In this document: piece after piece, positions 1 to 10,006 of the stretch
How the letters are laid out: each line of letters begins with the position of its first letter
Numbering within the stretch: position 1 is the stretch's first letter
DNA from: Owenia fusiformis
Taxonomy: Eukaryota > Annelida > Polychaeta > Sabellida > Oweniidae
Assembly (NCBI GenBank): GCA_903813345.2
Contig: CAIIXF020000009.1
Location: forward strand, 25,456,740 to 25,520,739
Direction of reading: 5' to 3'
DNA: 64,000 nucleotides
Position numbers and translations under genes: made by a program
Notes under the pieces: model-generated
The model's database searches: none
Seen by the model: only the letters and a program-made list of their open reading frames with translations
Told to the model about the DNA's origin: nothing

Positions 1-1
1 A

Positions 2-224
2 CACCCTGAATGTGCAACACTTTTAACCAGTGGCTGTGGCAGCATAATTATGGTAGATCATGGTCAAAAGGGGAGGTGTTATATAAATTTATCACTTGAA
101 ACACCTCAGCATTGTGCTGAACTGCTACATATTTTATCATATGTGCATTTTCCACACAAGTTTAAACTTCAGAATCTTGTAATCGAACGGTTAAAAAATT
201 CTAATATGGATGGCAGAGTCTAAT
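2..224 (+). CDS. Possible 3' terminal exon of an unknown plus-strand gene
   Basis: An open frame runs from the left edge of the window (frame 2) to a TAA at 222-224, 73 residues. It includes CGSIIMVDHGQKG, ETPQHCAELLHIL and FKLQNLVIERLKNS, which look like ordinary mixed-composition protein rather than low-complexity translation. A polyadenylation signal, AATAAA, lies at 339-344, followed by a GT-rich stretch. This fits a last coding exon with a short 3' UTR. It would lie inside Lgl intron 5 on the opposite strand. I do not recognise the family; a TE-derived or chance frame is possible. Confidence 0.35.
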
Positions 225-338
225 GCTTGGTTAAATAACACCTTCTCTTGTATCAACATTTTCTTTGAAGATGAACAAGTGTTTTCACTGTGGCATAAAC
301 CAAACCTGCGTGTCTGTAATAGCATGTACTCCCCAGAT

Positions 339-344
339 AATAAA
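339..344 (+). terminator. AATAAA polyadenylation signal for the 2-224 frame
   Basis: A canonical hexamer 115 nt after the stop codon, with a TTGTATTTTGTG stretch about 20 nt further on. The hexamer is common by chance in AT-rich DNA, so support comes only from its placement. Confidence 0.3.
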
Positions 345-1319
345 CATGAAGTTAGCCAACTTGTATTTTGTGATTACATATAGTCCTGCATCAAGACTCT
401 GGCCAATGCCACATGTATAATGTGCCCTATGGTGTCTGTGTGAGATATGTAACTCAAATGAAAATGAAAAATGAAACTGAATATTTCAAAAACAGAAAAT
501 AACATGGTAACCCTCCCTTCTCCACAAGTGTTTCTGAGTAAAAAGAATACAATGGCTACAATAGAATGCTGAAGGTACCAGGAGCTAGATATACATATAT
601 AATAAGGACCTCATACTTTTCAACCTAGAAATTTCTAAATTCTGGGTTGATAGACCCTGCCTTAGATAGACAGCTACCGAATTCTATAATTTATCCTCAC
701 TACCTTCACCTTAAGCTGTCAACACAGTTGTCAAGGAAACATCCCCCAGATAGAATCAACATGGAGATACAAGTCAAAATAACTTTCCCAAGATTAGAAT
801 TACATTCCGGTCAACTCATTCCTCACTTATGTTACAGTATTACAATTGTAATATAATTTAAATTGAGTATATGCAAGGTTTCACAGTTAATCAAATTATC
901 TCTTGAAATCACAGTATGACCAAATGGTGCTTTATCTATAGGTAATGTATAGCAATAGAGATAGACCCCACAAAGACCATTCTTAAAAATTTAATTTTCT
1001 CAGACAACCTCAGATTAAATTGGAAATTATATACTTGAAGTTCTGAATATTTCTACATCTTTATTATTTATATCTACAGTTAGCTGTACAGTGGAGATTC
1101 TAATCAGGTTATATAAACATTTTACTATTTTTAAACTCATCCTATGGACTGGAATACCATGTCACAGTGATACTGTACAGTGTAAAATATTGGTTAAGGG
1201 CCAGGGGTTACAGATAACCCAAGTATCACTTAGGAAAAATCATCAATTTCACAAGTTTCCCCTGACATACATTTAAATCCCACCATTACTGGAATGATGT
1301 TGTATCTACAAATGTACAG

Positions 1320-1480
1320 TGAAACTTGAATATTTGAACTGCACCTCTCAATGTGAATACTTTATTCGGACCTGAATTTGTTATCTCATGTTGACTTACA
1401 TGTTTTTATAACACCTGCTAATCTGAACACTTTTGGCTGGTTCCTGCAGTGTTCGGACTAGACTGGTTTTACTGTTCATG
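1320..1480. repeat. Dispersed repeat ending in GGTTTTACTGT
   Basis: Contains repeated 'gaacac' words and ends AGACTGGTTTTACTGT. Related arrangements occur at 2385-2590, 24985-25150, 46260-46350, 47455-47660 and 54535-54600: short words built on GAACAC or GTTC, followed or preceded by GGTTTTACTGTA or its complement. The copies are divergent and the unit limits are unclear. No internal polymerase III boxes were recognised. Confidence 0.45.
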
Positions 1481-1609
1481 TTTATATAGAAAACAAGCTA
1501 ATTAGTGTTAAACCTGGTATGTAATAATAATTAACAGAAAATGGCAATAAAATATCTTTAATTATGATGTTGAGGCATTCTATCAGTCGGTTCCCATATA
1601 TAACATGTA

Positions 1610-1846
1610 CAGTTGGGGACATAAATAAATGACAGGTGGATTTGCTGAAGTGAGGATTTCCCATGTTAAAAATAAGAGAATTTACAAGAGGCCATACATC
1701 AGTGGTTGAGATTATACAAAATGTAAAATATACAAATTTTAAGGGATATATATCTAGACAATATTGGAAATTATGGGCTTTCAGACCACCATAATTAGGA
1801 AATGGTGATCGAAAATCGACCTGTCATTTATTTTTGTCCCCAACTG
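1610..1846. mobile_element. 237-bp MITE with TA target duplication
   Basis: The ends are inverted repeats of about 28 bp with one mismatch: CAGTTGGGGACA, then AAATAAATGACAGGT, at 1610-1637, and the complement at 1819-1846. TA flanks both sides (1608-1609 and 1847-1848). TA duplication with CAG-type ends fits Tc1/mariner-related non-autonomous elements. A fragment of the same family lies in inverted orientation at 61553-61604. Confidence 0.8.
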
Positions 1847-2384
1847 TATGAGCTCAAAGCATATAAACGGAATGTGAACTGAGCAATACATCTTCCTTAT
1901 GATGCTTGTCTAGTTCCTGTATAATACACAGAATGTAATTACAGACAACATACACTAGTCACAGTGTTATCAGCAATACAGCTTTATAACTAAGCTCAGT
2001 TCATCATAACTTTAACTTTGATCCCAAAACAAAATACAATATTGTTATCTGCTCTGTAAAACCTCGATCTTATGATGATATGATGAATGTAGTAAACCAA
2101 GGATGTACAGCATGGTTTATCATAGCGATTTCAGGTATCAGATATTGATATCTTATCTTATAAGAAAAAGAGGTGTAATGAGTTTCACAATGAGCAAGGC
2201 ATGAAAAACAAATACCCAGACTCCCTGAATAGTCTAGAAAGTGAGCAACACTACTACAAAGTCAATCATGACCATCTCAAAATTTGAACATTTTTTCAGT
2301 CATATTTTTGGATATCCATGTTGGATCCAAAAATACTTAACCATCTATGTATTGACAATTTTAAATGTGAACACTTTTTCGACA

Positions 2385-2576
2385 ATTCAACCAGTGTACG
2401 CTTAAGACAGGTACACTTTTGCCAAGTTCAACCAGTGTTCGCTTTAGACAGGTACACCTTTGCCAAGTTCAACCAGTGTTTGCTTTAGACAGGCACATTT
2501 TTGCCAAGTTCAACCAGTGTTCGCTTTAGACAGGTATACTTTTGCCAAGTTCAACCAGTGTTCGCTTTAGACAGGT
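2385..2576. repeat. 41-bp minisatellite, about 4.7 copies
   Basis: Copies begin at 2385, 2426, 2467, 2508 and 2549. Each reads TTCAACCAGTGTTCGCTTTA, then GACAGGTACACTTTTGCCAA, with a few substitutions. The array ends in AGACAGGTTTTACTGAACAGTA, linking it to the dispersed TTTTACTGT family, one copy of which seems to have seeded it. Confidence 0.85.
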
Positions 2577-5500
2577 TTTACTGAACAGTACTACTGTATT
2601 TCATATTTCAAGTGAAGAAATTCCACATGAGATGTATCATCCCAAAACAACATGGGAAGAGATAACCCCCAAAGGTGTCAATTAAGACAGGCTCTAATAA
2701 GCTGTTATAGGATCTATGATTTCACCAGGTGAAGATATTTTTGATACCCATGCCCATAAATAACATAGGATAGTCTGCTTTTAGGTGGGCTTAGTATGAT
2801 GACTTTGGACCTGTCGGTTTATAATGTCAGTGTGCAAATCTAGTTGTAAAATATCACTCTAATACTTATTCTGAATAGCACACCTTAAGATCAAACACGG
2901 TTGACAAAAAATTCATAAAATAAACAATACAACCAACCAGCAGAACCATGTGACAGGAAAAAGTTAAGCCAAATCCAGAGAGTGTCGAGGCTGAGGATCA
3001 TATCAATCCAATCAACAAACAAATCAACAAAGGTTCATAAACACTCAACAACAAAGACATAAGGCATTGAAAGCTTAAAAATCATATGAAGAACATAACA
3101 TCTAATCCTGTCATGCTTACAAGTTTCCATGATTAAATATATACATGATGTTCCAGGCAGTTTCATTTTATATTCCCCTCATGGCTTTTCCTCATTAGAC
3201 CACAAGAGTGAGGTCTCTTTATAGGAGGATAAAAAGGGTCTGTCCCCATTATTGATGAATAATTGAGGTTCAGTAACAAGTACATGAAACATGTCTAACA
3301 ATCATTACAAGCTATTTGACTTGAACTGAGAAGCTAATAGTCTCTAGAAAAACATCACCATTATTCTTCCGCATCATTAGCCCAGGGATATAATGATGAT
3401 CCAAGAACGAAATGAATACAATGAGTCATGTTATACTCTATGGAAAGGAAAGCCACGCCTAGTTTTGCATTATACACATTCCATTCATTATGAGGTCTTA
3501 AACAACACAACCTTGACCTCAACTAATGAATTCATGCCGATTTTATGACATCGTAAAACATATGTTAAAGTTGTATATGGGACATTTATTAATCTCAGCT
3601 AGCTATAAATTCTACTTGGTACATCAGTTCAAATAGCAATACTCTTCTGTTCAATACATGTACATAGTTATGTATACCTCACACTATTTCGACTGAATTT
3701 CAATAAATTGCATGATTTTTGCATTTTTATATATTTTAAGTGTAATGACTATGCTATCGTAAATCATTTCTGAAAACTTTGCTATTTTTCACATATTTGC
3801 ACATTTAAATATCTCTGCTATGACATTATAGGTGTAGGATTGCATCAGTGCAAAGAACATTGCATTTTTCCTGTATCCCCATTTTATTAATAATAAATGA
3901 GGCACCTTTATCTTTATCCCCAGGTTATGATTTTGCATGTATCTTCTGACATTTCATCTTTTGCAAGAGCCTAGAGTGATATTTTTGTGAATCCCATCAT
4001 AATTCTTTAAGAAGCATTCAGTAGCTTGGTATTATACAAAAGTTAAAAGCATCACTGTTTTAAAATATCAAACACTAGGCAGAGAAGCTTCATCTAAAAA
4101 GGGTTAGAGCAAAAATGTAACCTTGTTTCAAAATGAAAAATAACAGGGATAAGCCAGTCTGACATGACATTTATGGAAAAATACAACTTTTAAAGCACGT
4201 TAAATCTATAGAAATGTAAGAGAATTCACATTTTAGAGAATCAGATAAAAAACTGATGACCAGAGATATTGATACTGATTAAAGTGAACCAGGAAAAAGT
4301 GAAGATGAGAGATTTCAATAGCTTTCAAGACACTATCACGTCTAAGGAATCCCCCTCCCCCTTACCCCCACTCTTCTTCATCTACAAGGGCTAAAAGGGA
4401 AAGTTAAACTTAAAAGAATCTGATACTTCTTCAGCCCCATCACCCTATTCCAACCCAACTATATACTCAAACTGCCATTACACATCACTCCAAGTGCAGG
4501 GCTCCTGACGTCATCCACGAGGTACGAGTTCTGGAGGCTTATCTCCCATATATATATGGCCCCCATATATGTTTGAGGAAAAGAATGGATATAAGGGGAA
4601 AATAGCTTAAGAAATATTGTGTTTTCCAATTATTCAAATGATACAATTAGAATGCTATAGCTGTCACCCAGAAGTACTTAATAACATAATAGGGAACCAT
4701 TCTTGGAAAATAATTCACTGACATACCCACTTCAATGCTCTAATATCAATACAAACTGGAAGGTTTAGGACAGTATAAACTTTAATACTTTCAAACTATA
4801 AAGTTTTTGCCTTGTTTATTCCTAATTCCCTTTCATATTCTTTTATCTTCATTCCTCGCTTTTATCACAGAAAATAATGATTATCATGATATTTTACAAC
4901 TGGGATAATTCAATAGAGCAAGTGAAAAAGAACCACTTGGAACTAATTGATTTGATTGGAATAATAGGACTTATAAAATAAAATAAAAAAGAATAAGAAA
5001 AAAACATTTGAATACATTCCTTTTCATATTGCCACTCACATATGTGGCAGATGTGAATGACCTGTACTTCTAAACAAATGCCTTTGAACTTTATTCTTTA
5101 AAATCTACTTTCTCATAAAAAATCAAATTTTCTCCTCCTTATGTTTTTGTGGTGATAATTGGTGGCAGTTAAGTTTGATACACTGAATCTGCCACACTAC
5201 AAAACACCATACTCTGAGATTATTTTACTCGAGTATCCTCTGACTGAGGCCAGTATCTTAAGAGTTTCTCAAATGATATTCATTCTTGCAAAGGGTACAC
5301 ATGCCCCTCCCTATATACAAGTGTAAGTTTGTGCAACCATGCGTGGATAATAAATAACAAAAACAAGGTTTCCTTGGTTACGTTTTCATAAATCAAGTAA
5401 ACCTATGAAAACTACATTTCCAAGAAGCTAGCCCTGCTGAGTAGCATAATTTCCCTATTAGGGGTTTGATTTACGATTACTATAGTAGATGGGTGAGTAA

Positions 5501-6534
5501 CTGTTGTTTACTGGTCAGAGGATTAGACCATAAGGTCTTTTTATTAGGACAATCTCCTTTAGCTATCAGAACGCAAGAATTTATGGTATACTCAAACTGA
5601 TTCAAAGTGTAATGAGAAAGTACAAGGCAAAACATGTGAAAAACTACTAAACATTTTGCAAACCTCTATAAATCAAACAAGCCACAATAGAGGAATTCAC
5701 AATACCCTGAGACCTGGTGGAGACTAGTCATATTTACTACTCTCTGATTAGGACAAATAAAATACAGCTCTGGTTAGATGAGACAAAAAAAGGATTATTC
5801 CTTATTCAGAGTTCAGAATAAACCATTTTCAAGGAAGTGAAACCAAGCAATTGAAAGTACAAATTCTACTAAATTACTCAAACATAAACAGAACATATAG
5901 GGATCCAAAGTCTCTACTATACCTCTCTCATAGTTATTGGATAAAGAGATCAGAATGTAAACGGAACAGTATTTACAGAGTAGTTCTTCAAATGCATTAA
6001 ACTGTGACTGTCAAATGAGACTAATCCTACAGGGAGTTTGGCACCAATGGTTTATTTGATTCAGTTATAATATAATAACACTGTATCACAAGTCTTCTGG
6101 GATTACAGACAATGAAATTATCCTATCCTTAAAATATCACTCTCTGATCACACTTATTCCACTCTATTTCTCTCTTATTAGAATATCATCTTGATTTTCT
6201 TGCCTGTTCTTAAGATTCAGAGTTTTGAGCTATTTCTTGTTCATGATATTATTGGGTACTTTTAATATAATTATACTAATACAGCATTTTGAAACAAGAC
6301 ACATATCAAATATTATATAGGGGCTGAGCTATCTCTGCAGACAATATTATGGTGAATCATCACAATTAAGTCCACAAACTGCCCATGGATCATTCATTCC
6401 TTCCATTTTCAACATGACTTTGTCAATGACCAAGACAGCAAGTTTTTCCCATCATGCATAGCACAGCAATATTCTTTCCCATCATGCATAGCATAACCCA
6501 TACAAGGCATAAACATACAAAATGTCACCACATG

Positions 6535-6600
6535 CCATTTGTTACAGATGCTGAACACCAACTTCCAAACACCGACCACCACACATTATAAAGCTGACTA
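6535..6600. repeat. Dispersed repeat: TTTGTTACAGA plus CAAACAC words
   Basis: TTTGTTACAGATGCTGAACA is followed by CCAAACACCGACCACC. The same arrangement appears at 22088-22150 and, with extra internal copies, at 24186-24350, where it ends GGAGGGGACATAAAAAT. Three related copies inside one gene suggest a short interspersed element or minisatellite-bearing MITE. Ends were not resolved. Confidence 0.45.
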
Positions 6601-7000
6601 ATATGCAATTTCTTGAATTATAGCCAAAATAACTGGATTAGAAATGTTATCAATTTCCATCAGGGTAACACTGTTACATCAGACAATAATCAGAAGATTA
6701 CTGATGCAGGATATTTTGTAATTTGTTTCAATTATGGAGGATGTTGATAACACAGACGAGTCACTTAAGCATTTATGTAATACTTTACAAGCCAGTATGC
6801 TACACAAGTATTATATCATGCATTCATGATTATGATATAATATTCATCATATTTCATGAGTTATCACATTTGTTTCAGTGGCAACTATCAAAATTTAGCA
6901 ATTTGATTTTTCAGTTGAAAATGTTTTATTGAATGGAAATTTATATGCTGAGTTGGCATTATAAATGCATATTTTGCAATTTTCATCTTTGTCTTTAATA

Positions 7001-8058
7001 TACAGGGTGTTCCAAAAGTAACAGGACTGGTGCTGGCATTTTGTCAATTCTGCACAGGGTGTCTTCAAATTTTCACAAATTGTAGTTTGAAGTATTGCAA
7101 CTAAAATTGCAAAGTGTCAGAAAAAAATATAAAATGCAGGTAGAGTTATGGTCACTATAGTAACATGACATCACAATACCCGGGGCAACTTTTTCATAAA
7201 CATGTAATATCTAACATTTTTATATTACTGAAGAAAGTATCTAATTCACCTATCACAATACAACATTCCTTGTTTGTTTTATTATTTGCTTTGTAGTAAT
7301 GATATTGCTATACAACTCAGATTCAATTATGATTTCATAATAATAATATTTATTCAATTTCCTGGAATATCACTTTGCATAACAGTCTGCACAATTCACG
7401 GTTGGGTTTTTAAAAATACCCAATTTGAAGCCAGCCATCCACCTTGATAACGCGCCTGTCCGCAAGTCAGTATTAAAAGCCACTAGCCTGCAGCTATAGA
7501 GGAGCTAGGTCTTAAGATCTAAGACAATGCACCATACTCTTCTGATCATGCATATCTAATTTTTACTTATATGGAGAATGGAATGCTAATCAGAGCCGTT
7601 AAACCTTAAAAGATGAGAATGACCTTCTCAAAGTTGTCCTATCGACCCTGCGTGACATGTCCTCAAATGGGTTTACTCATGTGTTTGAGTCATGGATACA
7701 GAGTGCTACTCCTGGACTGACCAAAGAATAGCCTACCTTTGAAATAATAGGATACATAAGAATATCAAATGATGTATTTAGCAAATGTAATTCCCAGCAT
7801 TTGTTGGATTTTAACTTTGATATTGGATGTGCAAAATGCTTAAAGTGTCTGTAATTATCTACAAGGAATGTTGCCCCGGGTATTGTGATGTCATGTTACC
7901 ATAGCAACCATAACTCTACCCGAGTTTCATAATTTTTGTTGAAACTTTGCAGTTATACTTACAATATATGAAAGTACATTATGTAAAATTTTGAAGATGA
8001 TTGGTGCATATTTAACAGAGTACCAGCACCAGTCCTGTTACTTTTGGAACACCCTGTA
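7001..8058. mobile_element. 1.06-kb TA-flanked inverted-repeat element
   Basis: Terminal inverted repeats of about 38 bp are nearly perfect: TACAGGGTGTTCCAAAAGTA, then ACAGGACTGGTGCTGG, and their complement at 8021-8058. TA duplicates at 6999-7000 and 8059-8060. The arms continue as imperfect inverted repeats to about 7205 and 7861; the GTTGCCCCGGGTATTGTGAT block is one shared segment. CAGGGTGTTCC ends with TA duplication are typical of mariner-like non-autonomous elements. No transposase frame is present. The middle (about 7380-7740) is unrelated to the arms. Confidence 0.82.
7895..7908. promoter_or_regulatory. RFX X-box-like motif in the element arm
   Basis: GTTACCATAGCAAC matches the palindromic X-box pattern recognised by RFX factors (GTnRCC, spacer, RGYAAC). 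The opposite arm carries a diverged version near 7152-7166. Binding is inferred from the motif alone. Confidence 0.35.
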
Positions 8059-9153
8059 TACAACATTTGAGGAATGGTCTAAAATCTCACGTGTGAGTGA
8101 CATTGCTATTGGCTCTTGGGTTACGATGCTTTCTATTATGTCAAGATAACACTTATCCAATAACAAATATGTCATGTTTCAAATAGTAAAATAAAGCACT
8201 TATTTACAAATTCAGACAGAGACAGGAAATGTAGGATTTTGTTCGAACTATGATATATCCAATTATTTGCGAAAAAGTCAGTCATTCAGTCACTTTAAGA
8301 AACAATGTGCAAATATTGAATGAAAAATTAGCCCAGATTGATCGATCTCGGGAGATTATCAATGTTTGGTCAAGTGGCTAGAACAAGAGGATTCTTATTA
8401 AATTATAAGAGAATTAATCTCCTTTCAGTAAAAGATATGGAATGTGTCATTCTATGGCCTAGGACTTGGTAATTTCTGTCACAATGTGAGATGGGGGTCA
8501 GAGTGAGAAAGGGGTAGGAAGTAAAATCTCTTTGATTCATATAATAAGCAAACTCGTTTAACATTGAGAATGATAGAAGGAACAAAGTGTTCAAGTACTG
8601 AGTCAGTAAGAAGTCAATATTGTTATTGGCAGATGGTATTATCTGGGTTAACTAACCAGTTTCCTCAAACAATTATCTCAATTGTGTATATATCTCTGTG
8701 GGTATCTGTGTAGATGGCTGAAGCACTCTAAAATATTGCAAAAAGAGGTTAAGTCTTCCTGTTTTGGTTTCTTACTCCAGATGTGTTTTTCTAAATCTTT
8801 AACAAGCTATTTCTGATCTTTAGGAAACTTTTCTTTTTCCTTTTGTTTTCCTTCATTTTTCTGTAATCAATATAATAAGGAAGTTTCAAATTCCCCTGAG
8901 TTCTGAACTAAAGTGTAGTGGAATTGATCTAAGTGTCAATAGAGTAACCGAGGAGGACTATACTAGGCTAAACTGGCACTCTGTGATTCCTTTTAGCATT
9001 TTAAATGTGTTAGAAGCCAAATGCAATGTTAAAAATTGTTTTCTACTGGGGATACATCCATGTGAATAGTGTGTAAAACTATACTTACTGGAACACATTT
9101 CTAAAGCTGTAAAGTCAACCTAACATTCATCTCTGGAAACTTGGAGATGATTT

Positions 9154-9167
9154 GTTACCATAGCAAC
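9154..9167. promoter_or_regulatory. Second X-box-like motif
   Basis: GTTACCATAGCAAC occurs again, identical to the 7895 copy but outside the recognised element and about 0.7 kb from Lgl exon 5. It could be an intronic RFX site or part of an unrecognised repeat copy. Confidence 0.3.
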
Positions 9168-9859
9168 CAAAGTAAACTTCCTAAGCAATGCCCCCCACAT
9201 GTACACTGATCAATGTAAAAAGTCACTAGTTTAAATACAACATCCAGGAGGAAACCTTCCAGCCAAAACAAGGTTCAATCATCATACATGTTGGCATAGA
9301 AACAGAAACACGTTAAATGCAGTAACTAAAGTAACTACCAAACAAAAAAACAAATGTTTTATGACATGTGATTTATGGTTGAAAATATCTAATATATATA
9401 ATATGAAATAATCTCATTGTTGATCATTGTCATTGTCTTTCAGTCAGCTTCTCATTTTGCTCAATATTCACTCTTGCATAAGTATCAAAGGCAACACATG
9501 ACTATGAAAGATGCCTACTAAATCAATACACCACCTAATTTTTAAAGCATTCCCCTATCTCACGAAATCAAAACAACTCAAGGGATTGTTTTCAAATCAT
9601 AATGCTGATCAAGATCTGTATAAGATCTGAAACTGGGTCTTTTTAAGTGTCTCATCATACATAATTGATTACTTTTGCAACAAAACCAAATTCAAATTTG
9701 AATCTGAAAATTTGAAACAAAGATCACACTTTTGACAAAAACTGACAATTTAGTGACAAGCAAATTTGATCTTTGTGCGTGATTGAAAAATGATAATGGC
9801 AAAATCATAACAGTATTTGATACTGGTATATGAAATGACTATAGTAAAACATTACTTAC

Positions 9860-10006
9860 TTTTGCATGACAACATCCTGGTAGATGATTTGATCGCTAAG
9901 GCTGAATGTGCTGACATCCAAGAGGTGGATGTTACCTCCCTCTGTCCCCAAGAGAAGGTTCTCTGCATTACTGGATAGACAACATGCGGAGATGTTCTTC
10001 AATTTG
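9860..10006 (-). CDS. l(2)gl: Lgl coding exon 5 (residues 133-181 plus two bases)
   Basis: 147 nt. The acceptor is TATGTATTTGCAG followed by CAAATTG and the donor is CAAAA followed by GTAAGTAATG. It reads [16 protein letters not shown], then [15 protein letters not shown], then [17 protein letters not shown]. The [10 protein letters not shown] strand and the IIYQDVVMQ end are strong Lgl features. The exon ends with AA, leaving an asparagine or lysine codon to be finished in the next exon, which lies beyond the left edge of the window or was not recognised. A damaged partial copy of its 5' end lies 158 bp upstream (see 10094-10175). Confidence 0.93.

Larger units (their letters stand above)
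1..9859 (-). other. Lgl intron 5 (partial), repeat-bearing
   Basis: Starts at the GTAAGT donor of exon 5 and runs past the left edge. I searched the minus strand for the next Lgl block (expected to resemble PDDY and IGYNRG) and saw none. It holds the 1610-1846 MITE, the 41-bp minisatellite, the 7001-8058 element, one X-box-like motif at 9154 and several dispersed repeat fragments. Roughly 2600-6500 shows AT-rich sequence with no structure I could name. Confidence 0.6.

Noticed and set aside
9690-9780. Possible additional Lgl exon just below exon 5
   Set aside because: No frame with Lgl signatures and no acceptor in phase. The sequence is AT-rich intron.
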